Shown here: positions 4,592 to 13,095 of the stretch, piece by piece
Position numbering within the stretch: position 1 is the first letter of the stretch
Layout: every line of letters starts with the position of its first letter
NCBI GenBank assembly: GCA_964517435.1
Contig: CAZFEC010000053.1
Coordinates: 1 to 18,697, forward strand
Direction of reading: 5' to 3'
Length of the DNA: 18,697 nucleotides
From: BS150m-G50 sp964517435
Lineage (GTDB): Bacteria; CAIWAD01; BS150m-G50
Made by a program: the position numbers and the translations under genes
The notes under the pieces: model-generated
Database searches by the model: none
What the model was told of the DNA's origin: nothing
Seen by the model: only the letters and a program-made list of their open reading frames with translations

Positions 4592-7365
4592 TACTTTTCC
4601 TTGCCGCGCTTGGGGGGCTGGCGCTTGCGACTTGTCTTCTTGGCCGGCTTGCTCCCCTTCGTCTTAGCACTGCTTTCCGACCTTTCCAGGTCGATCATCG
4701 TTTCACCCTCGAGCGCATAATTCTTGATGATCGGTTCGGAGATCTCCTTCAACTTGACGATGATGCCCTGAATCTCACGGACCTGCTTGATTATTGTGTT
4801 CAGAGCGCGCTTCTGCTCCCGGGAAACCTCACCGGTCATCTGCTGCATAAACTCCGCATTGTTGAGGATAACTCCAAGCGGATTGTTGATGCGGTCGTTT
4901 AAAGTGACCGCCGTCTGCGTCAGCGTGGCCAGCTGCATCGCTTTAAGTGACTCCTCCTCCAGCTTATGCTTGGCGGTCATGTCCTTCGAAATACCCAGGG
5001 AGCCGATGACTCTGCCTTCTCCATCATGCAGCCAGGAGATGCTGAGGCTGGCCCAGAAGGTGGTCCGGTCCTTGCGCATCAGCTGCAGCTCGTAGGGCGG
5101 CGGATTCTCGCCCTTGTGCAGGTATTTGATCAGGAACTCACGCAGCGCCTCCTGATCGACAACCAGTACCGCGGAAGGGTGTCCCAGTATCTCCCCGGCC
5201 GTGTAGCCCAGCATTTGCTCGGCGCCGCGACTGAAGAGATCGATATTGCCCTTGGCGTCGGTGGATATGATCGCATCGACGGAACTGGCGATCAATTCCT
5301 CGAGGTAGTTTTTGGTCTGGGTGACCTCCGCGTTCAGGCGGATATCGTTGATGAGGCTCAGCAGCTGCAGGACCAGCACCTGCAGGAACTCCCGCTCTTC
5401 CGCCGTCAGCGTCACCTGCCGCAGGATTACGACCAGAACGCCGAAGGGGATTTCCTGCTCACGGCTGCCGATCGGGAAACAGATGGCGCGGCAGCGGGAA
5501 TCGGTACCGATCGGCTCCAGCAGTTGCGGTTGTTGCTCACGGAGGCAGCGAGCGAGTTCAGTCTCGGGGAGGATTACATCCGCCAGCTCTTGCTCCGGTT
5601 CGGCCGACTGCTGGGCGGCCAGGCTGAACTCATCATCCTGGCAACGGTAGATGCGACAGGTTTCCGCCCGGGTTTGCTGAACGACATGCTCGCAGTAGAG
5701 CGGCAGCACCTCCGCCAGGGTCATGCCGGGGGTGACCCGCCGCGACAGCGCCAGCAGATCCTGGAAACGGCGCCGTTCGATGTGAGTGGTGCCGTAGAGG
5801 CGGGCGTTGGCCACCGCCAGCGAAGCCTGTTGGGCGAAGGACTGAGCCAGATTGCGGTCATCCTGGCTGAAGATACGCTCCGTCCGCAGGGAATCGATAT
5901 CGAGCACACCCAGGATCTCCGACTGCGCGGAGAGGGGAATGACGATCTTCGACTCTATCCGCTCGCCGGTCTCCGGGAAGAACTGGCGTACGGTGCGGTT
6001 GTCCTCCAGCAGCAGCGCCTTCCCCTGCCGCGCGACGATCCCCAGCGCCGAATCGGTCGGGTAGGTTTCGGTCGGCGGTCCGGAGCCCGCCTTGGCGATC
6101 GGCTCCAGCTCCCCGCTCTGCTCGTTGAAGAGCAGCAGAATGGCGGAGTCGGCGTCGAGCAGGGAGAGCGTCGATTGCACGATGGACCCCAGCACTTCGT
6201 TGATGTCCAGCGTGGAGGAAATCTGCTGCGACGCCTCGAACAGCGCCCGCAGGCGCTCGTTGGCGCGGGCGAGCTCCCGGTAGAGATGCGCGCGACGCTC
6301 GATATTGCGGATCATGGCCAGATAGCCGACCACTTCCTCGTTGTGCATCATCCGGGAGACGGTCAGCGCGGTGGGAATGCCGTGTCCGTCCCGGTGCGGG
6401 ATGGTCAGATCGAGATCGCGCAGGACCTCCTCCTCTTCCAGCATTTTCAGGAGACGGGCGAAATCCTCTTCCTCAGTCAACAACGTCGTCACATGGCTGT
6501 CAACCAGCTCCTGCGGCTGATAACCGAATACCCGTTCCACGGAGGGACTGACGAGCAGGATCTTCTGGTAGCGGTCGAAAACGACGATTACATCGTCGGA
6601 GGTTTGTATCACGTTCTCGAGGAAATCGCGCACCTCGATCAGTTCACGGTTCTGCAACTGTATCTGCGATTCCAGTTCCTCGTAGAGGCGGGCGCTGCCG
6701 ATTGTCACCGCCAGCAGGTTGGCCACCATGCTCAACAGCTGCTCCTGGCGCTGCGTGAAGAACTGTGGCGTACCGCTGCCCAGGTTGAGGACACCGAAGA
6801 GATGCTCACGACGGCAGATGGGCACCGTCAACAGCGAGCGGGGCTCCACCTGCGCTTCCGGGTAGATATGGAATTGGCGATCGTGGGCCGTGTCGCGCGC
6901 CAGCCAGGGACGGCGGTAGCGGGCGACCCAGCCGGCCACTCCTTCCCCCAGTGGAATCGAAACACCGGAGGTTTCTTCGCTTTCCTCCGTCAGGCTGGCC
7001 CCGACGATCTCGAGCGTGCTGGTGCTTTCATCCAGCAACATGATGGATGCGGAATCGGCGCGGAATTCGCGGCGGAGCAGATCCGGCAGTTCGTCGAAAA
7101 GGGCGTCCGTGGTCGCGCTGCTCTCCAGCAGATGTGATACACTGCTCAAGAGCGCGATCTCGCGCATCAGCAACAGGTAGGTGCGGGAGAGTTCGCGCAG
7201 CGATCCCGCCATCAGCTGCTCGCGGGCGGTCTGCAACTTGAGGTCGCGCAGGATGTCGGCCAGGAGACGGTCGGTCTCACGCCAGATTTCCGAACCGGTC
7301 TGGCCGACTGCCAGTCGCTTGTCCAGCTCCTGGATCCGTTCGATTATCTTACGCAAGCTTGCCAT
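4591..7365 (-). CDS. multi-domain GAF/PAS sensor with DHp-like end but no kinase ATPase domain
   Basis: This cytoplasmic 924-residue protein has no signal peptide or membrane segment. I read, approximately: an N-terminal helix; GAF (85-230, with LGEGVAGWVARYRRPWLARD); PAS (245-365, DDVIVVFDRYQKILLVSPS); GAF (385-530, ending ILGVLDIDS and F-A-Q-Q-A-S-L-A-V-A-N-A-R-L-Y); a degenerate GAF (540-690); PAS (705-825, VDAIISTDAKGNIDLFS with GISKDMT); then a helical hairpin (about 815-880). That hairpin contains NDRINNPLGVILNNAEFM, matching the histidine-kinase H-box pattern H-E-I-N-N-P-L, but D824 stands where His is expected. No N, G1 or G2 ATP-binding boxes follow; the protein ends in a Lys/Arg-rich tail. 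It probably senses ligands or redox state and passes the signal by protein contact. The ribosome site is weak. The HDOD gene ends 34 bases upstream. Confidence 0.85.
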   Translation of the reverse strand: MASLRKIIERIQELDKRLAVGQTGSEIWRETDRLLADILRDLKLQTAREQLMAGSLRELSRTYLLLMREIALLSSVSHLLESSATTDALFDELPDLLRREFRADSASIMLLDESTSTLEIVGASLTEESEETSGVSIPLGEGVAGWVARYRRPWLARDTAHDRQFHIYPEAQVEPRSLLTVPICRREHLFGVLNLGSGTPQFFTQRQEQLLSMVANLLAVTIGSARLYEELESQIQLQNRELIEVRDFLENVIQTSDDVIVVFDRYQKILLVSPSVERVFGYQPQELVDSHVTTLLTEEEDFARLLKMLEEEEVLRDLDLTIPHRDGHGIPTALTVSRMMHNEEVVGYLAMIRNIERRAHLYRELARANERLRALFEASQQISSTLDINEVLGSIVQSTLSLLDADSAILLLFNEQSGELEPIAKAGSGPPTETYPTDSALGIVARQGKALLLEDNRTVRQFFPETGERIESKIVIPLSAQSEILGVLDIDSLRTERIFSQDDRNLAQSFAQQASLAVANARLYGTTHIERRRFQDLLALSRRVTPGMTLAEVLPLYCEHVVQQTRAETCRIYRCQDDEFSLAAQQSAEPEQELADVILPETELARCLREQQPQLLEPIGTDSRCRAICFPIGSREQEIPFGVLVVILRQVTLTAEEREFLQVLVLQLLSLINDIRLNAEVTQTKNYLEELIASSVDAIISTDAKGNIDLFSRGAEQMLGYTAGEILGHPSAVLVVDQEALREFLIKYLHKGENPPPYELQLMRKDRTTFWASLSISWLHDGEGRVIGSLGISKDMTAKHKLEEESLKAMQLATLTQTAVTLNDRINNPLGVILNNAEFMQQMTGEVSREQKRALNTIIKQVREIQGIIVKLKEISEPIIKNYALEGETMIDLERSESSAKTKGSKPAKKTSRKRQPPKRGKEK

Positions 7366-7399
7366 AATTGTATCCGTACAAACCGGTGACCACCGTCGG

Positions 7400-8308
7400 T
7401 CAATCCCGGACGGTGCCGGTTGTCTGCGACCATAATTCCCGTCGTCGCTGCAGCTGCCTGGCCGTTTCTCCCTCCGCTTCCCTTACCAGCTGATCCAGCG
7501 CCGAGGGATTCAAATCCAGGATCTCCCAGACCTTGTCGTCCAGTTTTTCACCGACCGGCTCGTGGATCATCCCGGCGGCGTGGGTGTCGAGATGATTGGC
7601 CAGATGCACGATGTAGGCCAGCAGCGTCGCGGGAGCACTGTCGTCTCTCAACAGCTCCGGCTGATGATGGGCGCCGATCGCGACGCAGATGTCCCCCGGC
7701 GCCCGCCAGGCGGAAAGCAGCCATTCACCGGTCTGGGCGTGGGAGTAATTCCACGCCAGCAGTTCTCCCTGGTAGATCTCGCCCCCCGACTGCAGGGTGA
7801 CCTTGTAAAGATGCACCACCTCCTGCCAGGCGACCAGCAGCAGCAGCGCCTTTCCCAGATCGTGCAGCAGACCGGTCTGGTAGGCGGTGCGCTCCAGACC
7901 AGGTTGAGTACGGGCGGCGATGGCACGGCTGAGGACGGCGGTGCGCAGGCTGTGCAGGGCGAACTGTTCCATGACTTCCTGCTGCACCACCTGCAGGTCG
8001 CCCCGCTCCAGCGTCCAGGCCAGCAGGAGCGAACGCAGGAGCGGATCCTCTTCCGGATACATGCGATCGGGTGAGATCGCCTGGCCGGTAAAGAGAGAAC
8101 GGTCACACCGGTAAAGATTGACCAGAAGCAGTGGATCGCTGTCGACGAGGAAACGGAAGTCTTCGGCGCGGCCGGGATCGAGCAGAATCTGTTCGATCAG
8201 AATGGCGACGGGGGGGGTGAGCGGTAACAGCTCCAGTCCGGCGATATGACTCCGGGCACGGGCCGGCGACAACAAACCGGATTTATCCAGTTGAGCGACC
8301 GGATGCAT
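7400..8308 (-). CDS. HDOD-domain signalling protein
   Basis: HDOD domains are HD-family relatives that usually act as non-catalytic signalling modules, often tied to cyclic-di-GMP, chemotaxis or stress responses. The pattern LPLTPPVAILIEQILLDP followed by LVDSDPLLLVNLYR is the typical N-terminal HDOD region, and GLLHDLGKALLLL (about residues 146-158) is the HD-like motif. IGAHHQPELL and AYIVHLANHLD follow, as in HD-type folds, so some metal-binding His/Asp residues remain. The likely start is ATG 8308-8306, behind GGGGGAG at three bases. ATG 8320 or ATG 8377 would add 4 or 23 residues, and 8377 has no ribosome site. It leads a three-gene unit with the GAF/PAS sensor and the receiver. Enzyme activity, if any, cannot be judged from sequence alone. 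Confidence 0.85.
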   Translation of the reverse strand: MHPVAQLDKSGLLSPARARSHIAGLELLPLTPPVAILIEQILLDPGRAEDFRFLVDSDPLLLVNLYRCDRSLFTGQAISPDRMYPEEDPLLRSLLLAWTLERGDLQVVQQEVMEQFALHSLRTAVLSRAIAARTQPGLERTAYQTGLLHDLGKALLLLVAWQEVVHLYKVTLQSGGEIYQGELLAWNYSHAQTGEWLLSAWRAPGDICVAIGAHHQPELLRDDSAPATLLAYIVHLANHLDTHAAGMIHEPVGEKLDDKVWEILDLNPSALDQLVREAEGETARQLQRRRELWSQTTGTVRD

Positions 8309-8793
8309 CAGCTCCCCCATCGCTGCCTGTCGGTTGCCCCAACCGGATGCGGCCACCGGTATCCGGCTCTTCCGCATGGCGATGCTGTCGGGGACACCTA
8401 CCGATTAACGGACGTGGAGCAATTACTATGGTGCATTGAAATCGCAATCCACTCACATCCGCAGGCAGAGTATTATTTAGCGAACGACGTTACGCGATTA
8501 CCGCTCCTGTTTCGCTGTCTTCCAATCGGCATTCCAAGGGCACCTGAAAGCCGTGAGCAGAAAACCGTAAAAAGGTAGGATATTATTGACAAAGAAGCAA
8601 CAACTCGACAAGATGTTTAAAACTTTATCGGATAATTTCAATGGTTGAAAAACCCTGAAACGAAGCGATCGATGTTGCTAAGTTCAGTAAAGCGTTAACT
8701 TTGGCTGCCCTGAATGGTTCTCCTTTCAGGGCAACAGCCCGGTTGAACCCGGGCCTGTGTATAGAGAATGCTTACCAATCACACCTTTACTGT
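8309..8793. other. gene-free region between the outer-membrane-like gene and the HDOD gene
   Basis: No convincing gene is visible on either strand. Bases 8309-8377 could be the 5' end of the HDOD gene if its longest start is used. The region contains the double-hairpin repeat at 8706-8754 and otherwise AT-rich sequence (about 8570-8700), where the promoter for the leftward HDOD operon probably lies, although I could not fix it. Confidence 0.55.
8706..8754. repeat. double-hairpin palindromic element downstream of the outer-membrane-like gene
   Basis: Two adjacent inverted repeats are seen: TGCCCTGAA (8706-8714) with TTCAGGGCA (8725-8733), and GCCCGG (8737-8742) with CCGGGC (8749-8754) around the loop TTGAAC. 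Elements pairing TTCAGGGC with CCCGG-TTGAA-CCGGG resemble dispersed intergenic palindromes that I recall from several environmental bacterial genomes; that resemblance is from memory and unchecked. It lies 40 bases beyond the stop of the gene to its right, so it could also end or protect that transcript. No T run follows. Confidence 0.5.
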
Positions 8794-11121
8794 TTAACGC
8801 GTGAACAGACGCTGCTCAAAATGCAACAGCAACCGGAAGTCCGGCTTCAAATCCTCGGTGCCGGTGTAAAAAACCTGTTGCAGCTGCATCCTGAAGCTGT
8901 AATCGCGGCGCCAGATCCAGTTAGCGCTTCCCTGCAGTCGCCAACGCAGATAGCTGTCACTGTCGCCATTGATCATTCTCACTCCCAGTGCGCCGTTTAG
9001 ATCCAAATTCTGCAACCAGCGCCAACGGATCTTATCCTGTAAACGCAGACAACTGCGCTGATCACCTGCGGCATAGTCGGTAGAGGACAGGGAGAGATAG
9101 ATACGATTGTTCAGTCGCCGCGAGAGTTCCGTCCGCACTGTAGAAGCCCACTGCCAGGAACTGCTGCCGGAGTTGATAACTCCGCCGCTGGCTACCGTGG
9201 GCGAGATGGAACTCAGCGCTGAGGATTTCTCATCTTCACCCGGCATATCATCCACCAGGCTGTATCGGGTTACTTGGGTGTTGAAACGGTGCTTATACCC
9301 GATCCAGTCAAAACGGTGATCCACCCGCAGATTGAGGTGATTCCCGGTCAGGTTGGTGTAGTATTCTGAGTCGCTATCGACATCGTTCTGACGTTTGGTG
9401 AACTGACCGCTGAAGTGCAACGTGGGCCAATCCTGCACGGGATACCAGGAGATATTTCCCTGCAGGGAGCTGTTGCGGGTAGTGCTCCAGGTGTCATCCA
9501 GCGAGCCGTTGAGATTGTCGGTGTAACTGTTGGCCGCCAGGTGGATATAGTACTGTCTCTGAAGGAAACTGAAGCCGTCGGCGATTTCAAAACCCTCCAG
9601 ATCGTTGACCGCACCGCCGCTGCCGAATGATTCGAAGTCGCTCCCCAGGTGGCGCCAGCGCAGGGTCAGGATATTGCCGGGCAGATTCAACTGCAACCTT
9701 GACTGGTAAGCCAACGAGGTCAGATCCAGCGGGTTGGTGGGAGAGATGTAGGGATTGACTGTAAAGAACCCTTCCAGACTCTCCGGCGTCGGCAGGAAAC
9801 TGGGCCAGTTCCAGTCCAGGGTATCCAGATCTGCATCGGAGAGCACTGCGGCGGAAGTGTTGGTGTTGCTCAAGGAGAAAGCCGCTTCAGTGGACCAGAG
9901 CAGGCGTTCGCGCAGAAGACGCATGGTGAAATCCGCACCCAGCACCAGGTTCTCCTGGGGATGTACATTGCTGCTGTCAACTTCCACATCCCAGGCCTTC
10001 ATCAGGATCAAGCCGGTACTGACCTTCCGGTAATTGCCGAAACGGGGGGAGACGGCCCACATAGTCCTCTGCATTGCCAGCGCGACATCGTTATCATCCA
10101 GAATCTCCTGGCGCAGATTGCCGCCGACCGCCTGCAGACTGAAGAAGGGGGAGTGAAAATCGATCTCGCCGCCTCGCACGCGGGTGCTGTGCAGTACCAG
10201 TTGATTCAGACGGGGATACACATCACCGGCAGCCACTGTCAACATCGGTACACTGTACTTGAGTGAAAACCGGCTCTGTGGCTGTAGTTGTTCGTCCTGC
10301 CAGTCCTTCACCGCCAGGTTGAGATGCAGTTCCAGTTTCTGAGATCCTTTTGACCAAGTGAGATTACCACCAAAGCGGTGGTAGTTCTCCCACCGCTCGG
10401 CGACCTGTTCGAAATGAATCGTTTCAAAGGTGTTCGCCTGCAGTTTGAAACCCCAGCTCCGTGGCTTCACGGCTATAGCCCCCAGGAACCAGCTGTCCGT
10501 TTCAGCTGCTGTACGGCGGACCTTAACGATGAGCTGTCCCTGCTGTGGCTGGTCCGGATCCGGCAGATAGGTGATAATCCAGGGATCGATCTGACAGTAC
10601 TGCGTGATGTCTTCACCCTCGAGCGTAATCTCCAGATCCGCCGCCGGTACCGGTTCCTGGAGAGAAATTGCGATCAGAACCTGCTCATCATCGGTATAAT
10701 TCAGCGGTGTCATCAGCGCCACCGGCTCACCGGTCAGTGGTGTGGGAGACTGAACATCAACGCGATGAACCGCAGTCTGGGGGGCGAATTCGGGATCAGT
10801 GATAGTCGTTCCCTCCGCCGTTACCAACTTGAGGTAGTACTCGAAGAAGTGAGTACCGGCCGGCAACGGCTCCAGGTTAACCTCCAGGCATTCATTGTTC
10901 CAGTGTCCCATCAGATCGAGTACTACCCATTCCTGCAGATCCGTCGTACGGTAGTACAATTCGACAGATAGCGGTGCGCCGGCAATGCCGGCCGGTTCAA
11001 ACTCAAGCATGAATACACTGCCACTAGTGATTAAAGCGGGTGGCTCGTGCTGAATGCTGTCCGCTAGAAGTGAGGAAGCGATAAACGCAGATACGCATAG
11101 GATCAGAGCTGTCTTTCGCAT
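8794..11121 (-). CDS. putative outer-membrane beta-barrel protein, 775 residues
   Basis: An N-terminal signal peptide (MRKTALILCVSAFIASSLLA, cleavage likely after residue 20) indicates export; the Cys inside it is not in a lipobox. Residues about 21-230 form two Ig-like beta segments (VELYYRTTDLQEWVVLDL, then AGTHFFEYYLKLV). From about 230 to the end there are alternating polar and aromatic strands in the manner of a barrel (LHLNLAVKDWQ, LTLRWRHLGSDF, YIHLAANSYTD, LNLRVDHRFDW, YLRWRLQGSANW, LLLHFEQRLFTR). The end is F-T-R rather than a terminal Phe, so a standard BAM signal is not perfect. I do not recognise a family. Its neighbours upstream are two other secreted proteins, but a terminator separates them, so it probably has its own promoter within the 100-base gap. 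A loose AGGA precedes the ATG. Confidence 0.75.
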   Translation of the reverse strand: MRKTALILCVSAFIASSLLADSIQHEPPALITSGSVFMLEFEPAGIAGAPLSVELYYRTTDLQEWVVLDLMGHWNNECLEVNLEPLPAGTHFFEYYLKLVTAEGTTITDPEFAPQTAVHRVDVQSPTPLTGEPVALMTPLNYTDDEQVLIAISLQEPVPAADLEITLEGEDITQYCQIDPWIITYLPDPDQPQQGQLIVKVRRTAAETDSWFLGAIAVKPRSWGFKLQANTFETIHFEQVAERWENYHRFGGNLTWSKGSQKLELHLNLAVKDWQDEQLQPQSRFSLKYSVPMLTVAAGDVYPRLNQLVLHSTRVRGGEIDFHSPFFSLQAVGGNLRQEILDDNDVALAMQRTMWAVSPRFGNYRKVSTGLILMKAWDVEVDSSNVHPQENLVLGADFTMRLLRERLLWSTEAAFSLSNTNTSAAVLSDADLDTLDWNWPSFLPTPESLEGFFTVNPYISPTNPLDLTSLAYQSRLQLNLPGNILTLRWRHLGSDFESFGSGGAVNDLEGFEIADGFSFLQRQYYIHLAANSYTDNLNGSLDDTWSTTRNSSLQGNISWYPVQDWPTLHFSGQFTKRQNDVDSDSEYYTNLTGNHLNLRVDHRFDWIGYKHRFNTQVTRYSLVDDMPGEDEKSSALSSISPTVASGGVINSGSSSWQWASTVRTELSRRLNNRIYLSLSSTDYAAGDQRSCLRLQDKIRWRWLQNLDLNGALGVRMINGDSDSYLRWRLQGSANWIWRRDYSFRMQLQQVFYTGTEDLKPDFRLLLHFEQRLFTR

Positions 11122-11220
11122 AGTACCATCCTGCTGTGCTTGCTGAATACCCGGGCCGGCGTTGCACCAGCCGTTGACTACGAAACGCCTGACTTCCTCG
11201 CGATGCGCAGGCTAACCGAT

Positions 11221-11257
11221 ATTAAAACAGGAAGGGAAGAAATCACTCTCCCCTTCC
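11221..11257 (-). terminator. intrinsic terminator of the Fn3-like/FecR operon
   Basis: On the minus strand GGAAGGGGAGA (11257-11247) pairs with TCTTCCCTTCC (11240-11230) over 11 positions with one G-U, around a 6-base loop. It is followed by TGTTTTAAT. It begins seven bases after the stop of the FecR-domain gene, at the right place to end that transcript. Confidence 0.8.
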
Positions 11258-11263
11258 CGCTGC

Positions 11264-11935
11264 TCAATCGTAGTATCTGATGCGCAGTGTCTTCTGCTCA
11301 TCCTGATCGTTCTGGAAGGGAATCTCCATTTCGTGGAGGGTGCGTTCGGAGAACTCCTCCAGCTCCTGCGGCGTAGTGTCGTGAGTGGTGACTTCGCCTG
11401 TCGCGCGCGAGACGCCGGTGATACCCGGCTCGACATCAGCCGTTTCGCCCGACTGAGTATTACGCAGGTTGACGGTTCCTTCCCTGGTCACCACTCGCGT
11501 GCCACCGTCTTCATCGACGATGACCCAGAACCGGGTCCCCTTCACACTGGCGACGGAGGTGGGGGTCGCAATCTGGAATTCGGTGTCCTGCCGGGTGACT
11601 TCAACCCAGAGCCGGCCGAGCGGCAGTTCCACCATTTTTTCGACATTGCGCTCCACACGGCGACCGCCGATTATCACTTCGCTGTCAGGCCTGATCTTGA
11701 GCTGGCTCATGTCATCCTGAAAGATCAAAGCCACGGTACCGTTGACGCCGGTCTTGATCTGATCGCCCAGGTTGATCCGATCTCCCTTATTGATGGTCAG
11801 GTAGTTGGTGTCATCCACCCGGAGTAATTCGCTCTGCCCGATTGCTTTCAGGGTAACGGCAATACTGGCGGTATCGGCCAGAACAACGGTAGCCAGCAGC
11901 AGGCACGCCAGAATTCCATAGATTGTCTTTCGCAT
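11264..11935 (-). CDS. secreted FecR-domain protein
   Basis: The 223-residue protein has a signal peptide (MRKTIYGILACLLLATVVLA, cleavage near 20) and a single FecR domain: INLGDQIKTGVNGTVALIF, then LKIRPDSEVII (about 50-90), then GRLWVEV and TPTSVASVKGTRFWV (about 106-138) and VTREGTVNLRN. This layout belongs to extracytoplasmic FecR proteins. In many genomes the domain senses envelope signals with an ECF sigma factor, but no sigma factor or TonB receptor is visible here, so a structural or adhesive role is as likely. An acidic helical tail follows the domain. Its ribosome site AGGAGG overlaps the stop of the preceding gene, and a terminator lies just downstream, so it is the second gene of a pair. 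Confidence 0.85.
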   Translation of the reverse strand: MRKTIYGILACLLLATVVLADTASIAVTLKAIGQSELLRVDDTNYLTINKGDRINLGDQIKTGVNGTVALIFQDDMSQLKIRPDSEVIIGGRRVERNVEKMVELPLGRLWVEVTRQDTEFQIATPTSVASVKGTRFWVIVDEDGGTRVVTREGTVNLRNTQSGETADVEPGITGVSRATGEVTTHDTTPQELEEFSERTLHEMEIPFQNDQDEQKTLRIRYYD

Positions 11936-11944
11936 GAATGCCTC

Positions 11945-12976
11945 CTACTCGACTGACAAATTGACACCTTCTACTTCACCGTTGCGGGCACTGTCCAGGA
12001 AGTCTTCCAGACCGCCTGAATCCAACGGCATGCCGTCTACCATAATCGTGCCGCTCATGTGATAACCGACCAATTGATTAAGCACCTCGCCCGCATTTCC
12101 CGGAAAGAGATTGCCCAGAACTTCCAGGGTCTCTTCTTCGAGGTAGTTGCCCTCGTCGGAATATTTGAAGCTCCAGATCTCGGAAGCAAACTCCAGATCA
12201 CCGGAAGTAGTGCTGACCAGCGCGTAGACCTGCCAGTAGTAGGTGGCACCGTTCTGCAATTCCTGCACATCCCCCGGTGGATAGGTCGCGGTGTAACCGC
12301 TCAATTCCTCTTCCCAGACCGGCAGGTTAGCGATGACATCCTCACCGTTCATCTGCCCCTCCTCGGCGCGGCATACCCTGATCCGGAATAACTGTGCCGC
12401 CGATGACCAGATGAAAACCGGCTCCGGCAGCGTTACGGTGAAACCATCGCGGGGGCTGATCAGCCAGACCGCGTCCGGGTTGGTTGCGGTAAAGCTGATC
12501 ATTTTGGGGAAGGTTTTACCGGTATCCAGGTTTGTGAGGGTGATAGTGACCCGATACATGCCGCTGGCCAGCGCGTTACCGTCCACTTCTTCCAGGTAGT
12601 CCTCGTTGAAATCCCAATCTTCGATCTCAACGCTCCCCCCCTGCCAGATGAACTCCTGGCGGGAAAAATCCAGGTTGGTGAAGCGCAGGTAATCGCCATC
12701 GGAGAAATAGAGCGGATTGCTGGTACCGGTGAAAATCAACTCTGTTTCATGTGTGAAGTCCATGGTCACCGTGGTGGCTGCGCCTTCAAAACCGTAGAGC
12801 TGCACATCCAGCCAGGCGGTGCCGGCGCCTCGTCCGGCGGGATCGAGATCGCCGATGTAGTAGATCTCAAACGGCCCGAGAATCTGGATATTGATGTAGG
12901 GATCAATCTGAGCGAGACTGACCCCGCTCAGCAGCAGTAGCGTCAGCAGGCTACCGCCCAGGAATTTGCTCTTCAT
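11945..12976 (-). CDS. secreted beta-rich protein with Fn3-like domain
   Basis: The 343-residue protein starts behind a strong site (AGGAGG, six bases) and has a clear signal peptide (MKSKFLGGSLLTLLLLSGVSLA, cleavage before Q23). Residues about 25-165 are beta-rich with many acidic and aromatic positions. Residues about 172-275 (LISPRDGFTVTLPEPVFIWS, then GATYYWQVYALV) match the Fn3-like segment P-x-x-G followed by P-x-F-x-W and Y-x-W-x-V found in many secreted proteins with FecR partners. The C-terminal 65 residues are mixed and not recognised. The FecR-domain gene follows nine bases after the stop codon, so the two are almost surely cotranscribed and may act together at the cell surface. 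The upstream context is lost in the N gap. Confidence 0.7.
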   Translation of the reverse strand: MKSKFLGGSLLTLLLLSGVSLAQIDPYINIQILGPFEIYYIGDLDPAGRGAGTAWLDVQLYGFEGAATTVTMDFTHETELIFTGTSNPLYFSDGDYLRFTNLDFSRQEFIWQGGSVEIEDWDFNEDYLEEVDGNALASGMYRVTITLTNLDTGKTFPKMISFTATNPDAVWLISPRDGFTVTLPEPVFIWSSAAQLFRIRVCRAEEGQMNGEDVIANLPVWEEELSGYTATYPPGDVQELQNGATYYWQVYALVSTTSGDLEFASEIWSFKYSDEGNYLEEETLEVLGNLFPGNAGEVLNQLVGYHMSGTIMVDGMPLDSGGLEDFLDSARNGEVEGVNLSVE

Positions 12977-12995
12977 AGCGTCCTCCTAAATTTCC

Positions 12996-13095
12996 NNNNN
13001 NNNNNNNNNNNNNNNNNNNNNNNNNNNNNNNNNNNNNNNNNNNNNNNNNNNNNNNNNNNNNNNNNNNNNNNNNNNNNNNNNNNNNNNNNNNNNNN
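12996..13095. other. assembly gap of 100 N
   Basis: Exactly 100 N, a common placeholder length. The recombinase gene enters the gap in frame and still needs about 70-80 codons, so the true gap is probably longer than 200 bases, and further genes or a promoter may be hidden. Any ORF read across it is an artefact. Confidence 0.95.

Noticed and set aside
4966..7137. A 723-codon open frame on the plus strand opposite the GAF/PAS gene
   Set aside because: It mirrors the codon bias of the GAF/PAS gene, has low-complexity Gln/Arg/Leu/Gly-rich composition and no recognisable domain; the opposite strand has clear domains.
8588..8616. A sigma-70-like promoter on the plus strand (TTGACA, 17-base spacer, CAAGAT)
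   Set aside because: The -10 element matches at only three of six positions, and no plus-strand gene lies downstream.
8737..8754. A T-arm-like GGTTCAA sequence suggesting a tRNA
   Set aside because: Only the isolated hairpin is present; there is no acceptor stem, D-arm or anticodon arm around it.
11903..11935. A lipobox-like I-L-A-C in the FecR-domain signal peptide
   Set aside because: The Cys comes only 11 residues from the start with too short a hydrophobic stretch; a standard cleavage site at A-D fits better.
12973..13095. A recombinase frame continuing through the N gap to KFRRTL
   Set aside because: The N run has no real length, and the residues after it come from the leader of the Fn3-like gene.
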